Numbered from the stretch's first letter, positions 25,264 through 33,893 are shown. The stretch: 33,940 bases of DNA from Neobacillus cucumis (GCF_002860255.1 NZ_PGVE01000055.1:1-33940), one strand, 5' to 3'. Numbers and translations are program-made. Notes: a model not told the origin generated them from the letters alone.

Positions 25264-26109
25264 TTATAAACAAGCTTCTTTATGGCGTGCTGCATGGCAG
25301 TTCAAAGTAACACAGACAGGCATCATCGCAATATGGGTAGGATATGTTTCAATATGAACAGCTAGTGCGGTCACCTTGCCTCCAAAGCCCTGCGGCCCGA
25401 TTCCAAGTTTATTGATGCGCTCTAGCAGCTCTGCTTCCATCTCTGCGTATACAGGGTTCGGATTCGGCTCTCCAGCCTTTCTTGCTAAAGCCTTTTTCGC
25501 TAATAATGTACATTTATCCATGGTTCCGCCAATACCAACACCGACAATAACAGGGGGACAAGGGTTTCCGCCGGCCTGAGTAATCGAATTCACAATAAAG
25601 TCTTTTACTCCGTTTACACCCTCTGCCGGTTTACACATTTTAACTGCACCCATGTTTTCGCTTCCTGCCCCTTTTGGGAGGACCTCAATCTTTACTTTGT
25701 CTCCTGGCACAATTTCCATATGGATGACAGCCGGAGTATTATCACCCGTATTCTTCCGGTCAAAGACAGGGTCCTTAACAACAGATTTTCGTAAGTAACC
25801 TTCCTCGTATCCCTGGCGTACTCCCTCATTGATGGCGTCTGTTAAATCTCCATCCACAATTAGCGCATCCTGCCCGACCTTAACAAACACTACGGTCATC
25901 CCCGTGTCCTGACACATTGGGGCATGTTCAGCCCGTGCCAATTTAACATTCTTCAAAATCTTTTCTAAGCTATATTTTCCGAATTGAGATTCTTCTTTTT
26001 CTAATCCGGCTGCAATGAGTGCTTCTACGTCTTCTGGTAGGTCACAAGCAGCTTGGATACAAAGGTCTCTGACCGTACTGGTAATTAATTTTGCTGATAT
26101 TTCACGCAT
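25264..26109 (-). CDS. Class I fumarate hydratase alpha subunit
   Basis: A 281-residue protein with three conserved cysteine sites that hold the catalytic [4Fe-4S] cluster: [30 protein letters not shown] and the near-terminal [11 protein letters not shown]. Also [21 protein letters not shown]. The GIGGTMDKC segment resembles fumarases more than the L-tartrate dehydratase TtdA. The start follows GGAGGAG by 6 bases, 27 bases after the transporter stop. Oxygen-labile class I fumarase fits a low-oxygen role alongside the Rex-type operator. Confidence 0.9.
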   Translation of the reverse strand: MREISAKLITSTVRDLCIQAACDLPEDVEALIAAGLEKEESQFGKYSLEKILKNVKLARAEHAPMCQDTGMTVVFVKVGQDALIVDGDLTDAINEGVRQGYEEGYLRKSVVKDPVFDRKNTGDNTPAVIHMEIVPGDKVKIEVLPKGAGSENMGAVKMCKPAEGVNGVKDFIVNSITQAGGNPCPPVIVGVGIGGTMDKCTLLAKKALARKAGEPNPNPVYAEMEAELLERINKLGIGPQGFGGKVTALAVHIETYPTHIAMMPVCVTLNCHAARHKEACL

Positions 26110-26135
26110 TCTGTTCTCCTCCTAAAATCTCTTCT

Positions 26136-27608
26136 TTACCAAAGTCCTAGTACTTTCCACCAGGCCCCTCCAATACCAAGCCAGACTATAATGTGAATGA
26201 TGGAAATGACGAATCCAAGGGACCACCATTTATTTTGGGTGACATAGCCGCTTCCGAAAAAGACTGGAGCTGGTCCGCAGCTATAGTGTGTTAAACATCC
26301 AAACAGGTTACTGAATACACCCAACAATAATGCAGATACAAGCGGCGGTGCTCCCGCTGCCACTAAAACAGCAAGGAATGCAGAGTACATGGCACTAACG
26401 TGAGCTGTGTTACTTGCAAAGAAATAGTGAGAATAGAAATAAACAATACCTAAGATGATCAATGTTAGTGTCCAAGACTTGCCGCTTACTGCACCCTGCA
26501 TGGTATGACTGAACCAAGGAATTAACCCTAATTCGTTTAAGAAGCTGGCCATCATCACTAACACAGAAAACCAGATCAAGGTATCCCAAGCGCCTTCTTC
26601 TTTTTTGATATCTGACCAAGTTAATACCTGAGTAACTAGTAACGCACCAAGACCGATAAAGGCAGTAGTAGTCGCATTAATGTTCAAATTTGTTCCGAAG
26701 ATCCAAAGGGAAAGAATGAGAAGGAACACACCAATCATGTAGTATTCTTCTTTTTTCAATGGCCCCATTTCTTTTAATTTCTTATCTGCCATTTGTGATG
26801 CTGCAGGTGTTTCTTTGATTTCTGGCGGATATAGCTTATAGATCACATAAGGAATCAAGATTAAACTAACTAATCCAGGAACGATGGCTGCTGTTGCCCA
26901 GCCCATCCAAGTTATATGTTTACCGGTAATATCTCCGGCAATCTGAGCTGCCAGCGGGTTTGCTGCCATAGCAGTTAAGAACATGGCAGAAGTGATCATG
27001 TCACCTTGGAAGGCTACTTTTGTTAAAAAAGCTCCTACTTTTCTTTCTGTCCCGTCTCCTACTTTTGAGCCGTATGCTTCCGATAGAGAGCGGATGATTG
27101 GTAATAGAATTCCGCCGGCACGAGCCGTGTTAGATGGCATGGCCGGTGATAAGATGAGGTCACTGGCAATCAGGGAATACGATAAACCAAGTGTTTTTTT
27201 ACCGAACTTTTTAACAAACATGTAGGCTACTCTTGTACCTAAGCCTGTTTTAATAAATCCTCTTGAAATGAAAAACGCGATAACAATTAACCAAATAGTT
27301 GTGTTTTGAAAGCCGCTTAAGGATTGTTCAATCGTCAGTGTCTGTGTAATAACAGTTGCTGTTAGCGCTAGTATCGCTACACTTCCCATTGGCAAAGGCT
27401 TAATAATTAAACCGACGATGGTCGCAACGAAAATAGCCAGCAAGTGCCAAGCCTGTACGGATAAGCCATGCGGTGGATGAATAAACCAAATAATTGCTCC
27501 AATTACGAGTGTTACTAATAGGGGGACGAATTTTACTTCACTTGCAATTTTCGCCTTTAGGTTAGGATTTTCCGGATGCTGCTGTAATTTCTTTGCAGGG
27601 ATTGCCAT
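26136..27608 (-). CDS. DASS-family anion/dicarboxylate transporter (YflS/CitT/SoDiT-like)
   Basis: A 490-residue membrane protein with about 12-14 hydrophobic segments. It contains the two Ser-Asn-Thr signature loops of the divalent anion:Na+ symporter family, LSPAMPSNTARAGG and YFFASNTAHVSAMY, which bind cation and carboxylate. It is closest in feel to B. subtilis YflS and plant-type 2-oxoglutarate/malate translocators. As first gene of the operon it likely imports malate or fumarate, or exchanges it for succinate. It starts 9 bases after AAGGAG, and a Rex-type palindrome lies about 42-61 bases upstream. Confidence 0.88.
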   Translation of the reverse strand: MAIPAKKLQQHPENPNLKAKIASEVKFVPLLVTLVIGAIIWFIHPPHGLSVQAWHLLAIFVATIVGLIIKPLPMGSVAILALTATVITQTLTIEQSLSGFQNTTIWLIVIAFFISRGFIKTGLGTRVAYMFVKKFGKKTLGLSYSLIASDLILSPAMPSNTARAGGILLPIIRSLSEAYGSKVGDGTERKVGAFLTKVAFQGDMITSAMFLTAMAANPLAAQIAGDITGKHITWMGWATAAIVPGLVSLILIPYVIYKLYPPEIKETPAASQMADKKLKEMGPLKKEEYYMIGVFLLILSLWIFGTNLNINATTTAFIGLGALLVTQVLTWSDIKKEEGAWDTLIWFSVLVMMASFLNELGLIPWFSHTMQGAVSGKSWTLTLIILGIVYFYSHYFFASNTAHVSAMYSAFLAVLVAAGAPPLVSALLLGVFSNLFGCLTHYSCGPAPVFFGSGYVTQNKWWSLGFVISIIHIIVWLGIGGAWWKVLGLW

Positions 27609-27628
27609 TTATTTCAACTCCTTTTTTA

Positions 27629-27640
27629 TTTGTTCACAAA
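27629..27640. promoter_or_regulatory. Secondary half-site resembling the Rex box
   Basis: TTTGTTCACAAA, containing TTCACAAA, the same 8-base arm as the main palindrome 21 bases away. It lies just upstream of the transporter's ribosome binding site and could extend repressor binding. Confidence 0.3.
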
Positions 27641-27649
27641 GTGTTCATA

Positions 27650-27669
27650 TTTGTGAAGTGTTTCACAAA
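27650..27669. promoter_or_regulatory. Rex-type operator upstream of the dicarboxylate operon
   Basis: TTTGTGAA-GTGT-TTCACAAA, a perfect 8-bp-arm palindrome. It matches the Rex consensus of Firmicutes (TTGTGAA-N4-TTCACAA) and also contains TGTGA-N6-TCACA, the Fnr/CRP form. The longer arms favour Rex. It is 42 bases upstream of the transporter ATG, where a repressor would sit at or just after the promoter; no promoter boxes were called. Confidence 0.7.
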
Positions 27670-27888
27670 CCCCTTTAATAAAATAGCTGCTAATGAAAAA
27701 TTAGAAGCTGCCGTCAAAAATGGAGATCCTTATGATTTATTTTTAAGTAATAAATCCTCCTTTTTTATGATATTTTTCCTTTAAAAAGTTTTATCTATTT
27801 CTTACTTGTAGACTACTAAATCCCCCGTCCCTTTAACAGCTTTAGGAAGTTATTAAAGAGTTTAGTAATTAAAGTAACTAGACCGAAA

Positions 27889-28001
27889 AGCGGAAGCGCC
27901 TTGAACAGGGGCGACAGGCATAAGACGAGCCGGCGAGAAGGCTGCTCTTTAGCCTTCTTGACGGATTGGCTTATGACCCAGAGCCCCTAGGCGCTGGAGC
28001 T
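27889..28001. repeat. Large imperfect inverted-repeat element
   Basis: Nested complementary arms in order: AGCGCCT with AGGCGCT, AGGGGC with GCCCCT, CATAAG with CTTATG, and GAAGGCT with AGCCTTC around a CTCTTT loop. The whole about 113-base element can fold into one long interrupted hairpin. It resembles dispersed GCGGAAGCGCC...GGCGCTGGAGC elements I associate with Bacillaceae intergenic regions. It lies between the response regulator terminator and the transporter promoter region. Bases 27670-27888 otherwise hold no recognisable gene. Confidence 0.6.
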
Positions 28002-28026
28002 AGACAATTCTCAAAGTTTATTTAGC

Positions 28027-28059
28027 AAAAAAATAGTGCCCCTCAATGGGACACTATTT
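28027..28059 (-). terminator. Terminator of the two-component operon
   Basis: On the minus strand AAATAGTGTCCC, a short loop, GGGGCACTATTT, then a run of T. It lies 13 bases past the regulator stop codon and separates regulation genes from the transporter operon. Confidence 0.88.
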
Positions 28060-28071
28060 CTGCCATAGACT

Positions 28072-28788
28072 TTAATGATTAATATAATGGTCAATTATGT
28101 TGCTGCCTACAATAGCAGCTTTATGCATATAAACAGGGCGGCCGATGGTTCCGTATACCACTTCCGTTTCGAGTGCATGGATATCAGCAAGAAACATCAC
28201 ATATTTCCTCATAGAAACCCTTGAAATTCCTACTTTGCAAGCGAGCTCCTCTGTAGAGAATGGGGTTCTGCCCATTTCGAGTACCTGCCTCCATACTTTA
28301 CAGAGGGTGCTTTTCGTCAGTCCTTTCGGTAAATCGTATCCTTCCGGAGTTATTTGTTCTTTATGAAGCAGGAGCAGATCTAACTCCATTTGATTTATCC
28401 GTTCCTGCTCATTCATCATCATTTGATCTTTCTTATAGGAGAGAAGGGCAGATTGAAATCTTTCAAACTCAAATGGCTTGATTAAATAGTCAACTGCCCC
28501 AAAACGAAGCCCTTTTTTTATACTTTCTTTATCACAGGATGCTGTTATGATAATCACATCAATCTCGGTACCCAAACCACGAATCTTTGACAATAGACTC
28601 CAACCGTTGTCCCCAGGCATATGAATATCCAGCAAAATTAAGTCCACTTGATTCTCCTTAAGAATGGGGAGAGCTTCTTCCACAGAACCTGCTATGGCAA
28701 CCAGTTCAATTCCATCAATTTGTTCTAAATATCGGCGGTTTATTTCTGCAACCATAGGATCATCTTCAACTATTACTGTCTTAGTCAT
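28072..28788 (-). CDS. CitB/DcuR-type response regulator (MalR/DctR-like)
   Basis: Start at 28788 (MTKTVIVEDD) because GGAGAGGAG lies 7 bases upstream; 238 residues. The receiver domain has acidic pocket VEDDP, phosphoacceptor Asp54 in DLILLDIHMPGDNGW, and Thr/Lys switch residues in IIITAS and YLIKPFEF. A middle helical linker precedes a C-terminal winged helix-turn-helix, STEELACKVGISRVSMRKYV, typical of CitT/DctR/MalR regulators. It starts one base after the kinase stop. Expected to activate dicarboxylate transport genes; the downstream DASS operon is the obvious target. Confidence 0.9.
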   Translation of the reverse strand: MTKTVIVEDDPMVAEINRRYLEQIDGIELVAIAGSVEEALPILKENQVDLILLDIHMPGDNGWSLLSKIRGLGTEIDVIIITASCDKESIKKGLRFGAVDYLIKPFEFERFQSALLSYKKDQMMMNEQERINQMELDLLLLHKEQITPEGYDLPKGLTKSTLCKVWRQVLEMGRTPFSTEELACKVGISRVSMRKYVMFLADIHALETEVVYGTIGRPVYMHKAAIVGSNIIDHYINH

Positions 28789-28789
28789 A

Positions 28790-30391
28790 CTAATTCTCCT
28801 CTCCTGCAACCATCATTTCCACCTGAAGAATGGTTCCTTTTCCAGGTTCCGATAGAATAGAAATCTTTCCATTTAATTTTTTCACAGCCTCAAGGACCAA
28901 GGACATGCCGATGCCGCGGTTGTTTCCCTTAGTAGAAAAGCCTCTTTCAAATATTTGATCTTCCACTTCCTGGCTCATCCCCATCCCGGTATCAGAAACT
29001 TTAATCATTAGTTCATCATTTTGACCTGTTAAGAGCTCCACTTCTACCTTTTTTTCTTTACATCCCTTTAAGGATTCGATTGAGTTATCTATCAAATTAC
29101 CAAGAATCGTGACAATCTCCTGTACAAATTCATTACTTTTCTGCCTTGGAAAATAACTATTCTCTGTCATTGTCAATACGGCTCCCTGCTCTCGTGCAAA
29201 ACTAGCCTTGCCGATAATGAAGCCTGCAATCACCGGATCTTTAATCCTAGAAGTTAAAAACCCTTCTTCCGTTTGAAAAGAGCTGGATATTTGTTTTACA
29301 TAGACGGTTAATTGATCGTATATTTTCATTTGTGCAAGACCAAGGATGACATGAAGCTTATTCATAAATTCATGTGTTTGTGATCGTAAGGCATCTGCAT
29401 ATAATCGTGCCCCGGTAAGCTGTTCCGCTAATTGCCTGATTTCTGTTTTATCCCTAAAAGTAGCCACTGCTCCCGTAATTTCACTGTTCACGTATATCGG
29501 AACAATATTTGCCATAACCACTAACCCTCTAAAGGAGTATTCCTTATCGAGCAATTTTTTCCCAGTAGCCATTAATAAATTCAACTGAAACTGAGGAAAA
29601 ATCTCTTCCATTTTCATCCCAATAGGATCGCACTCAAAACCAACAGATTTAATTAGCCGGTCAGCTTCTTGGTTAACAAGAGTAATTTCACAGTATTGGT
29701 TAACCGCTATAACACCTTCACGGGCATACTCTAAAACGGCACTTCTCTGTTCTAGTAAATTTGCTATTTCAACCGGCTCCATTCCAAACAAAATGTTCTT
29801 TACCTTACGCGAGAACACGACAGCACAAACTAAACCTACTGCCACTCCTAACAACATACTAAAGAGGATTACCTTTGTACTCTTCCAAACCTTACGTTCT
29901 ACATCGTCTAATAAAACACCAACTAAAATAGCACCAATTTGTTTACCATCAGGATTGTAAACCGGTGTAAAATATCTTAATGATCTTCCTAAGGTGCCCG
30001 TAGCTATGGAGATATGCTCCTTGCCCTGGAAAACCTCTCCGGCATCTCCGCCTGCATATTTTTTTCCTATTTTATCTGGTAATGGATGGGACAATCTAAT
30101 TCCGTTCATATCTAGAACAACAAGAAATGGGACCCCTGCTGATTTTCTTACTTGCTCTGCGTATGACTGAATCGTGTCCCCGCTTAACTTGCCACTAAGG
30201 CCGTCAATAAAGATTGGATTGATGGCAGCGGTTTTTGAAACAGTTTTTGCCTTCTCTTCAATGTGATCAATGGTTGTTTGTTCCACATTTTTTTGTATAA
30301 AGAAATTAGTGACCAATAGACAAAGGATACTTACCCCACAGACTAGGATGATGATTTTATATTGTAGAGGCAGATTCCATTTATTCTTCAT
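28790..30391 (-). CDS. DcuS/CitA-type sensor histidine kinase (MalK/DctS-like)
   Basis: A 533-residue kinase, the length of B. subtilis MalK. TM1 at about residues 12-30, an extracytoplasmic Cache/PAS-like sensor to about residue 170 (GVPFLVVLDMNGIRLSHPLP, RYFTPVYNPDGKQIGAILVG), then TM2 at about 175-195 (ILFSMLLGVAVGLVCAVVF). A cytoplasmic PAS (VLEYAREGVIAVNQYCEITL) follows, then the phosphoacceptor His in RSQTHEFMNKLHVILGLAQM, and an ATPase domain with NLIDNSIES, VSDTGMGM and NRGIGMSLVLEAV. This class senses C4-dicarboxylates or citrate outside the cell. The cytoplasmic PAS often monitors ligand or redox in this family. Confidence 0.92.
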   Translation of the reverse strand: MKNKWNLPLQYKIIILVCGVSILCLLVTNFFIQKNVEQTTIDHIEEKAKTVSKTAAINPIFIDGLSGKLSGDTIQSYAEQVRKSAGVPFLVVLDMNGIRLSHPLPDKIGKKYAGGDAGEVFQGKEHISIATGTLGRSLRYFTPVYNPDGKQIGAILVGVLLDDVERKVWKSTKVILFSMLLGVAVGLVCAVVFSRKVKNILFGMEPVEIANLLEQRSAVLEYAREGVIAVNQYCEITLVNQEADRLIKSVGFECDPIGMKMEEIFPQFQLNLLMATGKKLLDKEYSFRGLVVMANIVPIYVNSEITGAVATFRDKTEIRQLAEQLTGARLYADALRSQTHEFMNKLHVILGLAQMKIYDQLTVYVKQISSSFQTEEGFLTSRIKDPVIAGFIIGKASFAREQGAVLTMTENSYFPRQKSNEFVQEIVTILGNLIDNSIESLKGCKEKKVEVELLTGQNDELMIKVSDTGMGMSQEVEDQIFERGFSTKGNNRGIGMSLVLEAVKKLNGKISILSEPGKGTILQVEMMVAGEEN

Positions 30392-31028
30392 ATACTCATA
30401 TCCCCTTGATAGGAACTTATTCTTTTATTTTCTTATATTTTAAAGGTGGAAAAGAGTTATAAGTGTTTCAATATTGTGAAGGAAAGAGGAATTTGAAGTA
30501 TCACATGTTCGATAATTGAAGTGTGTCAAAACATCGGCAATACATAAAACTGGACAGCATTATTGCCGTTCTTTAATTCTCCTAAAGTTCGGGGTTTGAA
30601 TGACTTGGTAAAGGGTAAACATAACAAGTCCAGCAATAATCTATTTAGCACAATATTGTAATCTGTAGAATATAGAGCTGAATTTTTAACCTATTGCAAA
30701 AAAGCAACATATAAATAATTTGGAATTTATTTTCTTACATCGATAGATGGCTAAAGGTAAATATTAATATGTAATGACCGGGGGGAATTTTTAAAAAATT
30801 TTTCTTGTATTGCTTTTATGATAAGTTGCAATTTTTCCACTCTTATTATTAGGATCATGCCTTTGTTCCATTCCCAATTTAGTTTCTAAAAAGCACACTC
30901 ATTTTTAGCAGACTAAAGGAAATACTTGGGTAAAAAAATCTAAAAAAGTTTTATTTTGCCTCTTGCTATTATTCCTAGTTACTGCTAATATGAAGTAGCA
31001 TGATTTTTGGAAAGCTAATATTCAATAT
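30392..31028. other. Gene-free A/T-rich region (first part)
   Basis: No credible open frame on either strand. It contains an 8-bp hairpin CGGCAATA/TATTGCCG (30534-30541 with 30560-30567) of unknown role, and an A/T palindrome AATTTTTAAAAAATTTTT near 30786. The kinase promoter should lie near 30400-30480 on the minus strand but is not clear. Confidence 0.5.
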
Positions 31029-31197
31029 ATCTGGATCTTTCCAAGCAGATAACCTTGACCACTTCCTTGGAAGTTAAGGCCATACGGACAGCCGGGTCAA
31101 CTGCCGATTGGCAACTTTGGTTGCCTTATTGATTGAGTTAAAAGCTCAAATTTTATAAGTTGGTTACTTTACAACCAGTGCACAATGCACACAACTT
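31029..31197 (+). ncRNA. Candidate structured RNA (hairpin-dense leader of the carboxynorspermidine operon)
   Basis: Five consecutive helices lie in 170 bases: ATCTG/CAGAT (31029-31050); CCTT..ACTTCC/GGAAGT..AAGG (31053-31079); GGCAAC-TTTG-GTTGCC (31110-31125), competing with TGCC/GGCA (31102-31113); TTGAG/CTCAA (31133-31149); and a three-way junction of AAGTT/AACTT enclosing GGTT/AACC and GTGCA/TGCAC (31157-31197). I cannot assign it to a known riboswitch or ncRNA class. The strand is chosen because it precedes a plus-strand operon and terminator. Confidence 0.3.
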
Positions 31198-31369
31198 GTG
31201 AAACGGTCAATAAGAGTGGTAAAAGTGATTATTTGCTATATAGACTCTGATCCTAAAATGATATATTTTGAATATTAAAAAGCTTTCTGCCAAAATGTCT
31301 GATGACTTGGTGGAGTATAGATATGACCTTTTGTGTCATGGATATACCCTTTTTAATATGGAATATATC

Positions 31370-31420
31370 AAAGCAAGTGTTGTGCGCAAGTAATTCCTGC
31401 GTTTTGCACTTGCTTTTTTT
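31370..31420 (+). terminator. Terminator or attenuator just upstream of the carboxynorspermidine synthase gene
   Basis: AAAGCAAGTG pairs with CACTTGCTTT around a 27-base loop that can itself fold, followed by seven T. It is only 58 bases before the ATG and no promoter is evident in between, so transcripts of the downstream operon probably pass through it. Confidence 0.75.
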
Positions 31421-31477
31421 GTGTTACGGAATGTAGTTGTGCTTAAGAAAAAATCTATTAGGTTAGGAGAAATGAAA

Positions 31478-32716
31478 ATGGGTAAAGCGCTTATTATCGG
31501 GGCTGGCGGCGTAGCATCGGTTGCTGTCCATAAATGTGTTCAAAACAGTGAAGTCTTTGAAGAAATTTGTATCGCAAGCCGTACAAAATCAAAATGTGAT
31601 GAATTAAAAGCAAAACTTGATGGCGGCAAAACAAAAATTACAACTGCACAAGTTGATGCAGATAATGTAGAAGAGTTAATTGCGTTAATTAATGAAGTAA
31701 AACCAGATATCGTCATGAACTTAGCATTACCTTACCAAGATTTAACGATCATGGATGCTTGTCTTGCAACAAAGACACATTATATGGATACAGCAAACTA
31801 TGAGCCCGAAGATACGGCAAAATTCGAATACAAATGGCAATGGGATTATCGTGAGCGATTTGAAAAAGCTGGTATTACAGCCCTTCTAGGCAGTGGCTTT
31901 GACCCAGGTGTAACAGGCGTATTCTCTGCTTATGCACTAAAACATTATTTTGATGAAATTGAATATATCGACATTCTTGACTGTAACGGCGGCGATCATG
32001 GCTATCCGTTCGCAACAAACTTCAACCCTGAAATCAACATTCGTGAAGTTTCAGCTAACGGACGTTACTGGGAAAATGGCGAATGGATCGAAACTGAGCC
32101 AATGGAAATCAAGCGTGTTTATAACTTTGCTGAAGTTGGCGAAAAAGATATGTACTTGTTATACCATGAAGAACTCGAGTCTCTTGCTCAAAACATCCCT
32201 GGCCTTAAGCGTATCCGTTTCTTCATGACATTTGGCCAAAGCTACCTAATGCATTTAAAAGCCCTTGAAAACGTTGGGATGACTTCTATCGAGCCAATCG
32301 AATTTGAAGGAAAGCAAATTATTCCTCTTCAATTCTTAAAGGCAGTATTACCAGATCCAGCTTCCCTTGGACCTCGTACAGTTGGTAAAACAAACATCGG
32401 CTGTATCTTCAGAGGAAAAAAGGATGGAAAAGACAAAACATATTATGTTTACAATGTTTGTGACCACCAAGAGTGCTATAAAGAAGTAGGCTCTCAGGCC
32501 ATCTCTTATACAACAGGTGTTCCTGCAATGATCGGTGCTGCGATGATTCTAACCGGCAAATGGAACAAAGCTGGAGTATATAATATTGAAGAATTTGATC
32601 CAGATCCATTCATGGAAGAGTTAAACAAATGGGGACTTCCATGGGTAGAAGATTTTAATCCAGTTCTTGTTGATGATGAACCTGCTCAGAAAAAAGAAGC
32701 GGAGCTTATTAAATAA
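31478..32716 (+). CDS. Carboxynorspermidine/carboxyspermidine synthase (saccharopine dehydrogenase family)
   Basis: Start at 31478 (MGKALIIGAGG), 7 bases after AGGAGA; an ATG two codons earlier is too close and the longer frame is unsupported. 412 residues. NAD(P)-binding fold ALIIGAGGVASVAVHKC, then MNLALPYQDLTIMDACL, THYMDTANYEP and GSGFDPGVTGVFSAYAL, as in Lys9-like dehydrogenases of the carboxynorspermidine group. The reaction is reductive condensation of aspartate semialdehyde with diaminopropane or putrescine. The next gene, one base downstream of its stop, is the matching decarboxylase, which supports the assignment over lysine metabolism. Confidence 0.88.
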   Translation: MGKALIIGAGGVASVAVHKCVQNSEVFEEICIASRTKSKCDELKAKLDGGKTKITTAQVDADNVEELIALINEVKPDIVMNLALPYQDLTIMDACLATKTHYMDTANYEPEDTAKFEYKWQWDYRERFEKAGITALLGSGFDPGVTGVFSAYALKHYFDEIEYIDILDCNGGDHGYPFATNFNPEINIREVSANGRYWENGEWIETEPMEIKRVYNFAEVGEKDMYLLYHEELESLAQNIPGLKRIRFFMTFGQSYLMHLKALENVGMTSIEPIEFEGKQIIPLQFLKAVLPDPASLGPRTVGKTNIGCIFRGKKDGKDKTYYVYNVCDHQECYKEVGSQAISYTTGVPAMIGAAMILTGKWNKAGVYNIEEFDPDPFMEELNKWGLPWVEDFNPVLVDDEPAQKKEAELIK

Positions 32717-32717
32717 A

Positions 32718-33845
32718 ATGCGGTTTGAAGAATTACCAACACCATGTTATGTCGTCGATGAAGGTCTTGTCGAAAGAAATCTAAAAATCCTAAATGGCGT
32801 GATGGAGCGTACAGGAGCTAAGATTGTTTTGGCACAAAAGGCATTTTCTATGACAACAATGTATCCCCTCATTGGAAAATATTTAAGTGGTACCACAGCA
32901 AGTGGATTATTCGAAGCACGTTTAGGTTATGAAGAAATGGGCAAAGAGAATCATGTCTTTGCCCCTGCCTATCGTGAAGATGAAATAGATGAAATTATTT
33001 CAATTTGTGATCATATAATCTTTAATTCCTTCTCGCAGTTAGAAAAGTTTAAAGATAAAGCTTTAAAAGCTGGCAGAAAAGTGGGCTTACGTATTAATCC
33101 TGAGCGCTCAACTCAAATTGGACACGCTATCTATGACCCTTGTTCTCCAGGCTCTAGATTCGGTGTAACAAGAGATCATTTTCGTCCTGAGTTGCTTGAT
33201 GGTGTATCAGGCCTTCACTTCCATACACTTTGTCAGCAAAACTCTGACGACTTAGAAACCACTCTAAATGCAGTGGAAGAAAAGTTTGGAGAATGGCTGC
33301 CGCAAATGGAATGGATTAACTTTGGCGGAGGCCACCATATTACTAGAGAAGATTATGATATTCCTCGACTTGAAGCTTGTATTAAGAGAATGCAAGATAA
33401 ATATGATTTAGAAGTATATCTTGAGCCAGGAGAAGCCATTGCCCTTAATGCTGGCTATCTCATTACATCTGTACTTGATTTACATCAAAACGGGTTGGAC
33501 ATTGCGATTCTTGACACTTCTGCAACATGCCATATGCCAGATGTTTTGGAAATGCCTTATCGTCCTCCTCTATTTGGATCAGGCGAAGCAGGCGAAAAGC
33601 CGTATACTTATCGACTCGGCGGGCAAACCTGCTTAACTGGCGATGTCATCGGAGATTATTCTTTTGATGAGCCATTAAAGAGCGGAGACCGATTAGTTTT
33701 CGGTGATATGGCCATCTATACGATGGTGAAAAACACTACCTTTAACGGCATGCCATTACCAGCTATCGCCATTCAAAAAGCAGATGGAGAATGTGAAGTA
33801 GTACAACAATTTGGCTATCAAGACTTCAAAATGCGACTAGCTTAA
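32718..33845 (+). CDS. nspC: Carboxynorspermidine decarboxylase
   Basis: Start at 32718 (MRFEELPTPCYVVDE), immediately after the TAA of the synthase gene and a stray A, so translation is probably coupled; the frame upstream overlaps the synthase. 376 residues, a PLP-dependent fold III decarboxylase: TPCYVVDEGLVERN, IVLAQKAFSM with the PLP Lys, GLRINPERS, SRFGVTRDHF, GLHFHTLCQQN, INFGGGHHI, EPGEAIALNAGYL and DTSATCHMPDVLEMPYRPP (catalytic Cys region). It decarboxylates carboxynorspermidine or carboxyspermidine to the triamine. Two hairpins follow the stop. Confidence 0.92.
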   Translation: MRFEELPTPCYVVDEGLVERNLKILNGVMERTGAKIVLAQKAFSMTTMYPLIGKYLSGTTASGLFEARLGYEEMGKENHVFAPAYREDEIDEIISICDHIIFNSFSQLEKFKDKALKAGRKVGLRINPERSTQIGHAIYDPCSPGSRFGVTRDHFRPELLDGVSGLHFHTLCQQNSDDLETTLNAVEEKFGEWLPQMEWINFGGGHHITREDYDIPRLEACIKRMQDKYDLEVYLEPGEAIALNAGYLITSVLDLHQNGLDIAILDTSATCHMPDVLEMPYRPPLFGSGEAGEKPYTYRLGGQTCLTGDVIGDYSFDEPLKSGDRLVFGDMAIYTMVKNTTFNGMPLPAIAIQKADGECEVVQQFGYQDFKMRLA

Positions 33846-33852
33846 TAGATTG

Positions 33853-33884
33853 GAAGCAAGGGGACGGTTCCCTTGCTTCTTTTT
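33853..33884 (+). terminator. Terminator after nspC
   Basis: GAAGCAAGGGGA, a 3-base loop, TTCCCTTGCTTC, then TTTTT. It lies 8 bases beyond the stop codon and contains GGGACGGTTCCC. Confidence 0.88.
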
Positions 33885-33893
33885 CATAAACAC

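Noticed and set aside
24691..26109. L-tartrate dehydratase instead of fumarase
   Set aside because: Both use this two-subunit fold, but motif details and the neighbouring Sdh/Frd and DASS genes favour fumarase; not excluded.
27652..27667. Fnr/CRP site TGTGA-N6-TCACA
   Set aside because: The pattern is present but is contained in a longer palindrome that fits Rex better, and its closeness to the start codon suits a repressor; kept as the alternative reading.
31024..31127. Minus-strand 35-codon stretch with protein-like text (AVDPAVRMALTSKEVVKV)
   Set aside because: Closed by stops on both sides with no start site; it may be a gene fragment but I could not identify it, and the plus-strand hairpins explain the segment at least as well.
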